From assembly GCA_947451475.1 (NCBI GenBank), contig CANFZC010000013.1, forward strand, positions 1 through 49,267: DNA of 49,267 bases, given 5' to 3'. A program made the position numbers and the translations under genes. The DNA is from Flavobacteriaceae bacterium (lineage in GTDB: Bacteria; Bacteroidota; Bacteroidia; Flavobacteriales; Flavobacteriaceae). The stretch's first letter is position 1. Every line of letters begins with the position of its first letter. Below the pieces are notes generated by a model. The model had not been told where the DNA came from and did not search any database. It worked only from the letters and a program-made list of their open reading frames with translations. This document shows positions 17,402 through 27,610 of this stretch, piece after piece.

Positions 17402-18310
17402 ATGAATACAATGGACGAAAAATACGAACTAGCAAAATGGCTTGCAGGAGAAATGACTGAACAGGAGTTAAACGACTTTCAGAACCAACCTGGCTATGAA
17501 ACCTATAGCAAAATTAAAGAGTACTCAAGCCAATTGAATGCGCCAGATTTTGATGCAGACTTGCTATATCAAAAAACCATCACACACCCAAAAAAGAATC
17601 CAAAAGTAATTCCGTTCTACCAATCCAAATGGATGAAAGTCGCTGCTATATTTCTAGTGTTCTTAGGCTTGACTTTTGTTATTCGTACTAATATCAATTC
17701 AACAGAAATAGCCTCTAATGGCGCTAAAACAAATTTTTTACTACCTGACAATTCACAAATTGTTTTAAACAGTGGCTCAGAAATTAAGTATAAAAAATGG
17801 AATTGGGATAACAACCGAAAATTAGAATTAAAAGGCGAAGCCTACTTCAAAGTAGCACACGGAAAGAAATTTGAAGTAAATACTCCATTAGGAACGGTTT
17901 CCGTTCTTGGAACCCAATTTAATGTTAAAGCTAGAAAAAATCGCTTTGATGTAACCTGTTATCAGGGTCGTGTAAAAGTGGTTCACAATACTACTACCGT
18001 AATCATTACCAAAGGGAATACGGTTAGTTTTGAGGCCAATTCTTTTGAAAAAGGTACCGTAAACAGTACTAAACCAGAGTGGACTTCCAATCAAATGGGT
18101 TTCAAAAAAGAAAACCTTCAAAATATTTTAGACGAAATTCAACGAGAATACAATTGTAAAATAGTGCTAAACGCTACTCCAAATAACCAACTTTTCACAG
18201 GAACCATTCCTTCTGACGATTTAAAAACCGCTTTAGAAATAGTTTCCGCTACTTATCACTTAAAAATCTCTAAATTTGACATCAAGAAAATTGTTCTAGA
18301 GGATTTTTAA
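17402..18310 (+). CDS. FecR-type anti-sigma factor
   Basis: A 302-residue inner-membrane regulator. The N-terminal ~75 residues are cytoplasmic and sigma-binding (YELAKWLAGEMTEQELNDF). One membrane helix follows at about 77-95 (WMKVAAIFLVFLGLTFVI). Then a periplasmic FecR domain (about 105-200: NFLLPDNSQIVLNSGSEI, LKGEAYFKVAHGKKFEVNTPLGTVSVLGTQF) and a C-terminal DUF4974/STN-like domain (~230-300: NLQNILDEIQREYNCKI...FTGTIPSDDLKTALEIVSATY). It senses the STN domain of the receptor. Its TAA stop shares a base with the receptor ATG (TAATG), so the two are translationally coupled. Confidence 0.94.
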   Translation: MNTMDEKYELAKWLAGEMTEQELNDFQNQPGYETYSKIKEYSSQLNAPDFDADLLYQKTITHPKKNPKVIPFYQSKWMKVAAIFLVFLGLTFVIRTNINSTEIASNGAKTNFLLPDNSQIVLNSGSEIKYKKWNWDNNRKLELKGEAYFKVAHGKKFEVNTPLGTVSVLGTQFNVKARKNRFDVTCYQGRVKVVHNTTTVIITKGNTVSFEANSFEKGTVNSTKPEWTSNQMGFKKENLQNILDEIQREYNCKIVLNATPNNQLFTGTIPSDDLKTALEIVSATYHLKISKFDIKKIVLEDF

Positions 18311-20832
18311 TGGTGAAACCACTTACGTTATTTTTTACTTTTTTATTTTTAGTAACCCAGTTGACTACCAAAGCACAACAAGGGTGGAATGCTGTTGCGC
18401 TTAAATCAATCCTCGAACAAATAAGCACAAAAAACAAAGTAAAATTTAATTACATCGATGAAGAAATTATCCTCTATAACGTAATCCCTCCCATTGACAA
18501 ATTATCGTTAGAGCAAAAAATTGTTTATTTAGAATCTAAAACCGGTTTGATCTTTAAGAAAATAAACAAAAAATACTACTCCATCTACAACAATAGAAAA
18601 TTAGACAAACCTCTTTGTGGCTATCTAATAGATGAGAATACCAGCCAGCCCATAGAAAGTGCTACCATAGGGGTAGTTGACACCAAAAACGTAGTTCTAT
18701 CTAACCCAAATGGGTATTTCGAATTAGCCATCACTTCGTCAAATGATATTGAATTTAGTCATATTAATTATGATAAAATGACAATCAACCCAATGGAATT
18801 GTACACAGCCACCTGTCCGCAGTTCAAACTTACGCCTCAAGTTCAAAAATTAGACGAAGTCATTACACAGCGCTATTTAACCACCGGTATTTCGAAAAAA
18901 CAGGATGGTAGCCTAGAAATAAAACCAACAAAATTTGGAATATTACCCGGACTTATCGAACCCGATGTTTTGCAAACCATGCAACAGGTACCCGGAATCA
19001 ATTCAATTGATGAATCCGTATCCAATATAAATGTACGCGGCGGAACCCATGACCAAAACCTTTTCCTCTGGAACGGAATCCGAATGTTTCAAACGGGGCA
19101 TTTCTTTGGCCTAATTTCGGCTTTTAATCCCTCTTTAGCGCAAACCATCTCGATATCCAAAAACGGTACCTCCGCATTTTATGACGAAGGAGTTTCTAGT
19201 TTAATCGCGATTTCATCACATACCAAAAACATCGAAAAAAGTTCCAATAGCATTAGCTCCAATCTCATAAGTATAGAATTTTTTTCTAAAATAAAGCTTT
19301 CAGAAAAAGCCAATATAACCTTTTCAGGACGACGCTCCTTAACCGATTTTTTTCCTTCACCTACCTACAAAAACTATCGAAATAGAGTATTTCAAAATAC
19401 AGTCATCACCAATGTAAACAACAATCAAACGATAGATGTAACTACAGATGAGAAGTTCTATTTTTATGATTTCACTACACAATACCAACAAAAAATTGGC
19501 CCAAAAAGCGAACTAACAATGGATGCCATTGTAATCAAAAATTCGCTATTCATAAATCAGTCGATAAACAATACTAGTAAAAAAAGCACCTTAGGACAAC
19601 AAAATTTTGGAGGTACAATCAATTGGAAAACCCATTGGAACACCACCAATTACACTCAAGTACAAGGATATGCTTCTACCTACACCTTGGCAGCAAAAAA
19701 CGAAGTAATTCAAAGCAACCAAATTCTAAACCAAGAAAATAAAGTCTTCGATTTTGGATTCCAACTCAAAAATTCACTTGCCCTCTCCAAAACAGTCACG
19801 TTAAACAACGGATTTCAATTCGATGAAACAGCTGTTACTAATTTCGACGCTATTAACACCCCTGCCTTCACTAGAAATAAAATAGAAGTTGTAAAAAGTA
19901 ACGCATTAATTACCGAGGGAGCTTATGAATCTGCCGACCAAAAAACAGTAATCAAAGCAGGTATCAGAGTCAATTATTTCGACAAGTTTAAAACCACATT
20001 AATTGAACCCCGACTCCAATTCAATCGCGCCTTAAGCAGGACAATCCGCCTGGAAATATTAGGCGAACAAAAGAGCCAAACCTTAGCACAAGTAATCGAC
20101 CTCCAACAAGATTTTCTTGGCATTGAAAAACGAAGATGGACTTTGGCCAACAACACTACCATTCCTATTCAAAAAAGCAACCAAGTTTCCGTTGGCCTTT
20201 ACTTCAAAAACAACAACTGGCTCATAACAATTGATAATTTTTACAAAAAAATAACCGGAATTACGTCCAGTAGTCAAGGCTTTCAAAACCAACTGGAATT
20301 TGTCAAATCTTCGGGTGACTATAATGTTGTAGGAACCGAGTTATTAGTACAGAAAAATTTTGGGAAGTTCTATTCTTGGTTGAGTTACAGTTATAACGAT
20401 AATAAATATGAATTCAACACACTATCCCCCTCAGAATTCATAAACAACTACGAATTAAAACATTGTGTTTCTTGGGCAGGAATCTACGAGTGGAAATCAG
20501 TCAAAATTGCTTTAGGCTGCAAATGGCACACCGGAAAACCAATAACAACACCGCAAGCGACGACCATCAGTGCCAACAATACTATTTTGTATAACACCCC
20601 AAACAACAGTGCACTTAACGACTTTTTACAATTTAATTTTTCAGCATCAAAAAACTGGAACCTATCAAAATCAACAAGTCTACAAACCAATATAGCCGTT
20701 TTAAATATACTCAATACTAAAAACAGCATCAATAGATTTTACCGCGTAAACACGGTCGACAACTCCATAGAAAGTGTGTCCACTTATGCACTGGGTCGTA
20801 CGCCAAACCTTAATGTAAAACTGAGTTTCTAG
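18310..20832 (+). CDS. TonB-dependent transducer with STN domain
   Basis: An 840-residue outer-membrane receptor that signals to FecR. Signal peptide 1-22. STN (secretin/TonB short N-terminal) domain about 25-95 (LKSILEQISTKNKVKFNYI...LVYLESKTGLIFKKINKKYYSI-like pattern), the periplasmic signalling domain. CarboxypepD_reg-like domain about 100-180. Plug from ~200 (LQTMQQVPGINSIDESVSNINVRGGTHDQNLFLWNGIRMF). Then the barrel, ending LNVKLSF. No SusD partner follows; the gene ends at a terminator shared with argS. The ligand is unknown. The only accessory candidates are the two genes divergent to the sigma gene. Confidence 0.93.
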   Translation: MVKPLTLFFTFLFLVTQLTTKAQQGWNAVALKSILEQISTKNKVKFNYIDEEIILYNVIPPIDKLSLEQKIVYLESKTGLIFKKINKKYYSIYNNRKLDKPLCGYLIDENTSQPIESATIGVVDTKNVVLSNPNGYFELAITSSNDIEFSHINYDKMTINPMELYTATCPQFKLTPQVQKLDEVITQRYLTTGISKKQDGSLEIKPTKFGILPGLIEPDVLQTMQQVPGINSIDESVSNINVRGGTHDQNLFLWNGIRMFQTGHFFGLISAFNPSLAQTISISKNGTSAFYDEGVSSLIAISSHTKNIEKSSNSISSNLISIEFFSKIKLSEKANITFSGRRSLTDFFPSPTYKNYRNRVFQNTVITNVNNNQTIDVTTDEKFYFYDFTTQYQQKIGPKSELTMDAIVIKNSLFINQSINNTSKKSTLGQQNFGGTINWKTHWNTTNYTQVQGYASTYTLAAKNEVIQSNQILNQENKVFDFGFQLKNSLALSKTVTLNNGFQFDETAVTNFDAINTPAFTRNKIEVVKSNALITEGAYESADQKTVIKAGIRVNYFDKFKTTLIEPRLQFNRALSRTIRLEILGEQKSQTLAQVIDLQQDFLGIEKRRWTLANNTTIPIQKSNQVSVGLYFKNNNWLITIDNFYKKITGITSSSQGFQNQLEFVKSSGDYNVVGTELLVQKNFGKFYSWLSYSYNDNKYEFNTLSPSEFINNYELKHCVSWAGIYEWKSVKIALGCKWHTGKPITTPQATTISANNTILYNTPNNSALNDFLQFNFSASKNWNLSKSTSLQTNIAVLNILNTKNSINRFYRVNTVDNSIESVSTYALGRTPNLNVKLSF

Positions 20833-20833
20833 C

Positions 20834-20869
20834 AAAAAAAAAGAGTTGTGTATAACAACCCTTTTTTTT
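20834..20869. terminator. Bidirectional terminator between receptor and argS
   Basis: Near-perfect stem GAGTTGT/ACAACCC around 20843-20861, with A-tract left and T-tract right. The one imperfect pair is G-U on the minus strand, so it is better for argS. Confidence 0.8.
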
Positions 20870-20881
20870 AACATTACCGCC

Positions 20882-22660
20882 TTACATTCTATCCGGAACT
20901 TCTATTCCCAATAATTTAAAGGCAGATTGTATCGTTTCTGCCACCTTCTTTGAAAGTTGTACTCTAAAGATTTTCTTGGTCAAATCCGCTTCTCCTAATA
21001 TTGAAACGGTCTGATAAAAGGAATTATATTCTTTTACCAAATCATAAGTGTAATTCGCAATCAAAGCTGGACTGTGATGGTGGGCCGCATTTTGAATTAC
21101 TTCGGGATACAGCTCAAGCTGTTTCAATAACTCTTTCTCTTTTTCATGCAATTCAATCTCCGTAACAGTACGACTCAAATCAAAATCAGCCTTGCGCACT
21201 ATCGATTGTATCCTGGCATAAGTATATTGAATAAAAGGCCCAGTATTACCCGCAAAATCAACCGATTCTTCGGGATTAAATAAGATTTGCTTTTTGGGAT
21301 CTACTTTTAAAATATAATACTTCAAAGCGCCTAGCCCAATCGTTTTAAACAATTTAGCCTTTTCTTCAGCAGCAAACCCATCCAACTTTCCTAATTCCGT
21401 AGCAATAGCACCTGCGGTAGCCGTCATATCCTCCATTAAATCATCCGCATCAACGACAGTTCCTTCACGAGATTTCATTTTACCAGAAGGTAACTCTACC
21501 ATGCCATACGATAAATGAAATAAATGAGCCGCCCATTCAAATCCAAGCTTTTTCAAAATCAAAAACAAGACTTTAAAATGATAATCTTGCTCATTTCCAA
21601 CCGTGTAGACCATACCGCCCACATCTGAATAATCTTTAACACGCTGTATCGCCGTCCCTATATCCTGCGTCATATAGACCGCAGTACCATCCGAACGCAA
21701 TACAATTTTTCGGTCTAATCCATCCTCCGTCAAATCAATCCACACCGAACCATCAGGATCCTTTTCAAAAATCCCTTTTTCTAAACCTAACTGAACGACT
21801 TCTTTACCCAACAAATAAGTGTTGCTTTCATAATAATAACTATCAAAATCTACACCCAAATTTTTATAGGTCTCCGCAAATCCATCATAAACCCATTGGT
21901 TCATCCGCTTCCATAAAGCCATAACCTCTGGGGTTCCTGCTTCCCAATCCAACAGCATTTGCTGTGCTTCCAAAATAATGGGCGCTTGTTTCTTAGCCTC
22001 GTCTTCCGTCTTTCCTAGTGCAACTAAGTCACTTATTTGCTTTTTATATTCTTGATCAAACTTTACATAAAAATTACCAACCAATTTATCGCCCTTCAAA
22101 CCGGTACTTTCTGGAGTTTGTCCTGCGCCAAATTGCTGCCAAGCCAACATCGATTTACAAATATGAATCCCCCGGTCATTGATAATTTGTGTTTTATACA
22201 CTTTTTTCCCAGAAGCTTTAAGGATCTCAGCAACAGCATAACCCAATAAATTGTTTCGAACATGCCCTAAATGCAATGGCTTATTAGTGTTTGGTGAGGA
22301 ATATTCAACCATTACCGCACGGTCGTTTGCTATGGGCGTTACAAAACCATAAAAAGCATCATTCTTAATCTCATTTAAAAATTCAAGATAGTAAGAATCA
22401 TCGATTACAATATTCAAAAATCCTGATACCACATTATAGCGTTTTACCACCGCAACATGTTCTACCAAATAATCCCCAAGGCGCGTCCCAATCTCCATCG
22501 GATTCCCCTTAATTACTTTCAATAAAGGGAAAATAACCATAGTAATATCGCCTTCAAATTCCTTCCTAGTTACCTGAAATTCAACTTTTTCTATGGAAAC
22601 AGCAAACAGTTCCTGAACCGCAATTTGTATTTGTTTTGTTAATGTAGGGGTAAGCTTCAT
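20882..22660 (-). CDS. argS: Arginyl-tRNA synthetase
   Basis: Charges tRNA-Arg with arginine. The 592-residue class I enzyme has an N-terminal Add1-like domain, the HIGH motif as PNTNKPLHLGHVRNNLLG (~119-136), the ArgRS-specific QDIGTAIQR near 345, the KMSKS-equivalent region as SGKMKSREGT (~395-404) and the anticodon-binding DALR domain with the terminal LLGIEVPDRM. Complete and ordinary. Convergent with the receptor gene. Confidence 0.97.
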   Translation of the reverse strand: MKLTPTLTKQIQIAVQELFAVSIEKVEFQVTRKEFEGDITMVIFPLLKVIKGNPMEIGTRLGDYLVEHVAVVKRYNVVSGFLNIVIDDSYYLEFLNEIKNDAFYGFVTPIANDRAVMVEYSSPNTNKPLHLGHVRNNLLGYAVAEILKASGKKVYKTQIINDRGIHICKSMLAWQQFGAGQTPESTGLKGDKLVGNFYVKFDQEYKKQISDLVALGKTEDEAKKQAPIILEAQQMLLDWEAGTPEVMALWKRMNQWVYDGFAETYKNLGVDFDSYYYESNTYLLGKEVVQLGLEKGIFEKDPDGSVWIDLTEDGLDRKIVLRSDGTAVYMTQDIGTAIQRVKDYSDVGGMVYTVGNEQDYHFKVLFLILKKLGFEWAAHLFHLSYGMVELPSGKMKSREGTVVDADDLMEDMTATAGAIATELGKLDGFAAEEKAKLFKTIGLGALKYYILKVDPKKQILFNPEESVDFAGNTGPFIQYTYARIQSIVRKADFDLSRTVTEIELHEKEKELLKQLELYPEVIQNAAHHHSPALIANYTYDLVKEYNSFYQTVSILGEADLTKKIFRVQLSKKVAETIQSAFKLLGIEVPDRM

Positions 22661-22813
22661 AGTACTTCTTTTTGGTGCGCAAAGATAATCATTAGAATAG
22701 AATTTTGAAGGATACTAAAACGATTAAAAATTAAAAATATTCATTATTAAAATGTATAATTTGTAAGTATTTTGTATATTATTTTAATTATTTAATGCAT
22801 TTCATCGATTTTA

Positions 22814-22846
22814 TTTGCTCTTAAACGGTTAAATACTGAATATTTG
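22814..22846 (+). promoter_or_regulatory. Candidate promoter for the T9SS repeat protein
   Basis: TTTG (22814-22817), 21 bases, then AATATTTG (22839-22846). This approximates the Bacteroidota TTTG/TAnnTTTG pair with one mismatch and lies 21 bases before the ATG at 22868. Confidence 0.4.
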
Positions 22847-22867
22847 TAGAGTCAAAATCCCCAAATC

Positions 22868-25800
22868 ATGAAAAAGTTATTACTATTAATCATTTTATTG
22901 CTTTCCACTATAGGTTTTGCCCAACCTATTTCGGTAAGCACTACGAGCCACACGGTGCCCGACTTGGTAAACAATGTGTTAATCAATTCCCCTTGTGCTG
23001 CAGTATCCAACATCACTTGGAGCACAGGTACTAATTTCGGCTCTACCAACGGTATTGGTTTCTTTCAAAACGCCAACCCCAATTTTCCAATCAGCAGCGG
23101 TGTAGTATTAACTACCGGAAACGCCTTAAATGCTTCCGGCCCGAATACTTCAGTGCTAAATGATGGAGCGCAAAATTGGCCTGGTGATATCAGCTTAGAA
23201 GCTACTTTAGCAGCGGCCGGTATCCCAATGGTGTCTAAAAATGCAACCACACTTGAATTTGATTTCACACCGATTTCACCAAACTTCAGCTTCGACTTTA
23301 TTTTCGCCTCTGAAGAATATGGTAATTTCCAGTGTCACTTCTCAGATGCTTTTGCATTCTTATTAACCAATATGAATACAGGCGTTACAACCAACTTAGC
23401 CGTGGTTCCCAATACCAATACGCCAATCTCTGTCGTAACCATTAGAGATTTTCTATACAACTCATCATGCCCTTCTGCAAACGCTCAATTTTTTGGAAGT
23501 TTTAATGGAGGTTCTGCTGCTGCTGCTTCGGCAACCAATTATAACGGTCAAACTACCGTTATGACTGCTGCCTCTGTCTTAACTCCAAATGTTCCTTACC
23601 ATATTAAATTAGTAATAGCAGATCGTGTTGACCCACAATCTGATTCTGCCATTTTCCTTTCTGCAGATAGTTTTAATATCGGTCAAGATGTATTAGGCCT
23701 AGATTTACTAGTAGCCAATAATACGGCCATTTGTTTCGGACAATCTCATACGTTAACTACCGGTCTAAGTACTGCAGATTACACCTTCGTATGGAAAAAA
23801 GACAACGTAGTGCTACCGAGCGAAACAGGCTCAACCCTTACCGTGACCCAACCCGGAAACTACAGCGTTACCTACTCGCAATTAGTTAATTTCTGCCAAC
23901 CGGTAACAGATACTATTACAGTACAATACTATCCTGAAATAACTACTCCAAATCCAACCAATATCTATAGATGTTTAAGCGATAGTACTACCTATGACTT
24001 CAACTTAGAATTAAATACCCCCGTCGTAAAGGCAGGGATTAATCCTAACGCGATCGTTTCATACTATCTTACAGAAGCAGATGCTAATAATCATACAAAC
24101 CAATTGCCTGCTGTATACAATAGTGCTAGCGGACAAACCATTTATGTTCGTATTGATTTACCAAGCACGGGTTGCTTTACCGTAAAATCATTCCAATTAT
24201 TAACGTCTTCTGGTCCTATCGCAAACCAACCTGCCGATCTTACTAAATGTGCTCGTTCACAATATTTCAGCAACGCCTATTTTAATTTAGGCTCACAGAG
24301 TGCCGACATTCTAAACGGACAATCTTCCGCCATGAATATCATCACGTATTACGCTTCATTAAACGATGCCGCAATGGGTGTAAATCCAATAACCAACACT
24401 ACAAATGCCTTATTCGGCGACACTACAATCTATGTAAGAGTGGAAAATGTAAGTGATCACGCATGCTACAGCATTACAAGCTTTAACTTAATTGTAATCC
24501 CTGCACCTCCTGTAGACGATTTAGATAACGTTATTGTGTGCTCCACTTACACCTTGCCAGATTTGGTAAACGGTAACTATTTTACCGCTCCAAATGGAAA
24601 TGGTATTGCATTATTTGCAGGTACTGAAATCTTACAAACGCAAACCATCTATATTTTTAACCAACCGGACGGACCTGGAACTTGTGGTTCAAACAGCTCT
24701 TTCCTAGTTAAAATTATCGACCCTGACACCATTTCTCCGCAAAATGTAACGCGTTGTGGAAGCTATACACTACCTAGCACTACCTATGGCGCTTATTTTA
24801 CGCAACCGGGCGGACAAGGAACTCAAATCCCTGCAGGTACTGTTATTACCGCTACTCAAGACGTATATTTTTTCTTCCAAACAGATGTTGAACCATTCTG
24901 TACTATAGACACAGTAAGTACCGTTACGATTGTTCCTACCATTGAAGTAGGTTCAAGACCTGACGTGTTTGAATGTAATTCGTATACCCTTCCTCCAGTA
25001 ACCATTGGTAACTATTACACTGGCCCACTAGGAACAGGAACGATGCTTAATGCAGGTGATGTAATCACTACTAGCCAAACAATATTCGTCTATGTTACTT
25101 CCGGAATCGGTTCCGCCTGTAGCGATGAAGATAGCTTCGAGGTATACATCGGCATGCCGCAACCCGCTAACGTAAATCAATGTAATGGTTATACCTTACC
25201 TGCTTTACCAATCGGAAATTACTATACCGGTCCTGCCGGAACTGGCTCTATGATTCCTGCGGGAACCGTAATCAATCAATCAGCTACCGTATACATCTAC
25301 GCTCAAACAACTAGCGGTACCGGCAACTGTACAGACAATTTATTCTTTACACTTACCATAGCACAACCTGAAGTAGATACCCTAAGCGATGTAACGGTTT
25401 GTGAAAGTTATACGTTACCGGCTTTAACACACGGTATGTACAACACAGGAAGCGATGGTACTGGAGCGGTACTTAATGCTGGAGATACTATTACCTCTAG
25501 CCAAACCATTTACATTCTAAATTATTTAAACGCTAGTTGTTATAACCAATCTAGTTTTAACGTAACCGTAAATACACCGCCAAGCATCGATTCTCGATCA
25601 GACATCGATATTTGTGACCAATATGTGTTAACCCAACTTACTAATGGTAACTATTATACCGGCCCTAACGGAACAGGTACTTTGTTAACCCCGGGAACAG
25701 TGATTACTACCTCACAACAAATCTATATCTACGCGGTTTCTAATACGACACCAGCCTGTAGCATTGAAAATAGCTTCCAAATAAATGTATTCTCTGCCAA

Positions 25801-27481
25801 CGCAGAAGCTCCTGCCAATGTAGTAGCGTGTGATAGCTATACGCTTCCGATGTTGTCTGAAGGTAATTTATATTACACTCAAACGGGCGGACCTTATGGC
25901 ACTGGTACCGAAATGGCACCAGGAACCGTGATTGCAACTAGTCAAACAATTTACGTATTCAAAGAAGCCTTAATCCGTGTTGCTTTTTCTTGCTTGAACG
26001 AACATTCTTTTACCGTAACCATCAACCATACACCAGCATTACCTAGTATTCCTAACCTAAACGCTTGTGAATCCTATACTTTATTCCCATTAACCGTTGG
26101 AGACTACTATACTGGTCCAAATGGTTCTGGAACCTTATTGCATGCCGGTGACGTAATCACCACCACGCAAACAATCTATGTGTACGCTCATACCGCTACC
26201 GCTCCTGATTGTAGCAGTGAAACTAGTTTCTTATTGACCATCTTCAATGTGGATGCCAGACCCAATGTAACTACTTGCGAAAGTTATACATTACCAGAAT
26301 TAAGCGTAGGTGATTATTATTCTGGACCAAACGGAACAGGATCTTTATTACCTGCCGGTAGTGTCATCTCAACTACACAAACCATTTACATCTACGGTAT
26401 TGCTCCATTCTTACCAAGATGCTCTGATGAAACTTCTTTTGTAGTAACCATCATCAAAGCGCCTATCGCCTATTCTACTCCTGCCAGCATGAGAACAGTT
26501 TGTGACGAAGACGGAACAAATGACGGTATCACTGCTTTTGATTTAACAACGCTAACCGCTACCATTCTTGGTGCGCAAACCGGAGCCGAATTCAACTTAG
26601 CCTACTACAACAGCTTAACGGAGGCTGCCAATCAATCCAACCCAGTAACGGTTACCTCAAATGCCATAGCATACGTAAGAGTAAACAATACCTTAGCACC
26701 TAATTGCTACGAAATAAAACCAATTGCAATCGAAGTAAATAAATTACCGGTACCTACCCCTATCGACGGTGTAGTATGTATCGAAAGTGCAACAGGGCAC
26801 CTTTTAAATCCTTACATTTTGTATGCCAACCTACCTGCAGCGGGATATACCTTTGTATGGAGCGATGAAAATGGTCAAACCGTAGGGACAAGCAATAACT
26901 ATCATGCCGTGTTACCTGGAGTATACACTGTGGTAGCTACCAATAACAGTACAGGTTGTACTTCAGCTCCCGTTTCAGCAACCGTAATTGCTTCTGAACC
27001 TGCTTTAGTTGCCTATACCATAAGCCAAGATTTCGCCGATACTCAAAACGTTACCGTTGAAGCTACAGGCCAAGGAAATAACTTTGAATACCAATTAGAC
27101 AACGGTAGTTTCCAAGATAGCCCTGTATTTTACGACGTAGCTTCTGGTATCCACTTGATAACCGTTAGAGATAAATACGGTTGTGGATCTTCAACCATCC
27201 AAGCCTTAGTGGTAAATTACCCTAAATTCTTTACACCAAACGGTGACGGCATCAATGATACTTGGAACATCAAAGATTTGGCTGGCCAACCTTCTGCCAT
27301 GATTACCATATTCGACCGCTTTGGTAAAGTACTGACCCAAATTAAACCAAACAGCAGCGGTTGGGACGGAACCTACAACGGCCGTGAATTGCCTTCTGAT
27401 GACTATTGGTTTAGTGTAAACTATAAAAATGCCAACCAAGATACTAGTGAATTTAAAGCCCATTTCGCCATGAAGCGATAA
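22868..27481 (+). CDS. Giant T9SS type B secreted protein: choice-of-anchor L domain plus nine tandem repeats
   Basis: A 1537-residue exported, probably surface-displayed protein. Signal peptide 1-19. A choice-of-anchor L domain covers about 20-265 (FDFTPISPNFSFDFIFASEEYGNFQ...FAFLLT...HIKLVIADRVDPQSDSAIFL). Two Ig-like/PKD-like segments follow, then nine ~70-residue repeats (24535-26455) built on CxSYTLPxLxxGxYYTGPxGTGxxLxAGxxIxTxQTIYIY...C...SFxVTI. Two further beta domains precede the C-terminal gliding-motility-associated/T9SS type B sorting domain (FFTPNGDGINDTWNI, FDRFGKVL, GWDGTYNGRELPSDDYWF). Conserved paired Cys in each repeat suggest one disulfide per unit. Adhesin or gliding-surface role inferred. 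Monocistronic, ending in a strong terminator. Confidence 0.93.
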   Translation: MKKLLLLIILLLSTIGFAQPISVSTTSHTVPDLVNNVLINSPCAAVSNITWSTGTNFGSTNGIGFFQNANPNFPISSGVVLTTGNALNASGPNTSVLNDGAQNWPGDISLEATLAAAGIPMVSKNATTLEFDFTPISPNFSFDFIFASEEYGNFQCHFSDAFAFLLTNMNTGVTTNLAVVPNTNTPISVVTIRDFLYNSSCPSANAQFFGSFNGGSAAAASATNYNGQTTVMTAASVLTPNVPYHIKLVIADRVDPQSDSAIFLSADSFNIGQDVLGLDLLVANNTAICFGQSHTLTTGLSTADYTFVWKKDNVVLPSETGSTLTVTQPGNYSVTYSQLVNFCQPVTDTITVQYYPEITTPNPTNIYRCLSDSTTYDFNLELNTPVVKAGINPNAIVSYYLTEADANNHTNQLPAVYNSASGQTIYVRIDLPSTGCFTVKSFQLLTSSGPIANQPADLTKCARSQYFSNAYFNLGSQSADILNGQSSAMNIITYYASLNDAAMGVNPITNTTNALFGDTTIYVRVENVSDHACYSITSFNLIVIPAPPVDDLDNVIVCSTYTLPDLVNGNYFTAPNGNGIALFAGTEILQTQTIYIFNQPDGPGTCGSNSSFLVKIIDPDTISPQNVTRCGSYTLPSTTYGAYFTQPGGQGTQIPAGTVITATQDVYFFFQTDVEPFCTIDTVSTVTIVPTIEVGSRPDVFECNSYTLPPVTIGNYYTGPLGTGTMLNAGDVITTSQTIFVYVTSGIGSACSDEDSFEVYIGMPQPANVNQCNGYTLPALPIGNYYTGPAGTGSMIPAGTVINQSATVYIYAQTTSGTGNCTDNLFFTLTIAQPEVDTLSDVTVCESYTLPALTHGMYNTGSDGTGAVLNAGDTITSSQTIYILNYLNASCYNQSSFNVTVNTPPSIDSRSDIDICDQYVLTQLTNGNYYTGPNGTGTLLTPGTVITTSQQIYIYAVSNTTPACSIENSFQINVFSANAEAPANVVACDSYTLPMLSEGNLYYTQTGGPYGTGTEMAPGTVIATSQTIYVFKEALIRVAFSCLNEHSFTVTINHTPALPSIPNLNACESYTLFPLTVGDYYTGPNGSGTLLHAGDVITTTQTIYVYAHTATAPDCSSETSFLLTIFNVDARPNVTTCESYTLPELSVGDYYSGPNGTGSLLPAGSVISTTQTIYIYGIAPFLPRCSDETSFVVTIIKAPIAYSTPASMRTVCDEDGTNDGITAFDLTTLTATILGAQTGAEFNLAYYNSLTEAANQSNPVTVTSNAIAYVRVNNTLAPNCYEIKPIAIEVNKLPVPTPIDGVVCIESATGHLLNPYILYANLPAAGYTFVWSDENGQTVGTSNNYHAVLPGVYTVVATNNSTGCTSAPVSATVIASEPALVAYTISQDFADTQNVTVEATGQGNNFEYQLDNGSFQDSPVFYDVASGIHLITVRDKYGCGSSTIQALVVNYPKFFTPNGDGINDTWNIKDLAGQPSAMITIFDRFGKVLTQIKPNSSGWDGTYNGRELPSDDYWFSVNYKNANQDTSEFKAHFAMKR
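24535..26455 (+). repeat. Nine tandem ~70-78-codon repeats inside the T9SS protein
   Basis: Nine successive units each start with Cys followed by S/G/N/Q-Y-T/V-L and contain G-x-Y(Y/F)-T, G-x-G-T/S, AG/PG-x-x-I and a Y-I/V-Y/F strand, ending in a second Cys and SFxVTI. Unit 5 has MYNTGSDGTG and unit 7 has an insertion (LYYTQTGGPYGTG). DNA identity between units is moderate, indicating old duplications rather than a recent slippage array. Confidence 0.9.
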
Positions 27482-27501
27482 TAAGCCCCCTTAACCTGCG
27501 G

Positions 27502-27538
27502 AAACTCCTATGTCCCCAAACATAGGAGTTTTTTTTGT
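27502..27538 (+). terminator. Terminator of the T9SS repeat protein gene
   Basis: Perfect 11-bp stem AAACTCCTATG (27502-27512)/CATAGGAGTTT (27521-27531), loop of eight bases, then T-tract. Confidence 0.92.
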
Positions 27539-27610
27539 TAAAGTTTGTAACAATTGCCTTCCTTTGCGGTCTACTAGGACATCATATAATCGTCCACGTT
27601 AAAAACAAAC

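Noticed and set aside
20484..20732. 82-codon minus-strand ORF in the STN receptor gene
   Set aside because: Shadow of the barrel-coding frame with no supporting signals.
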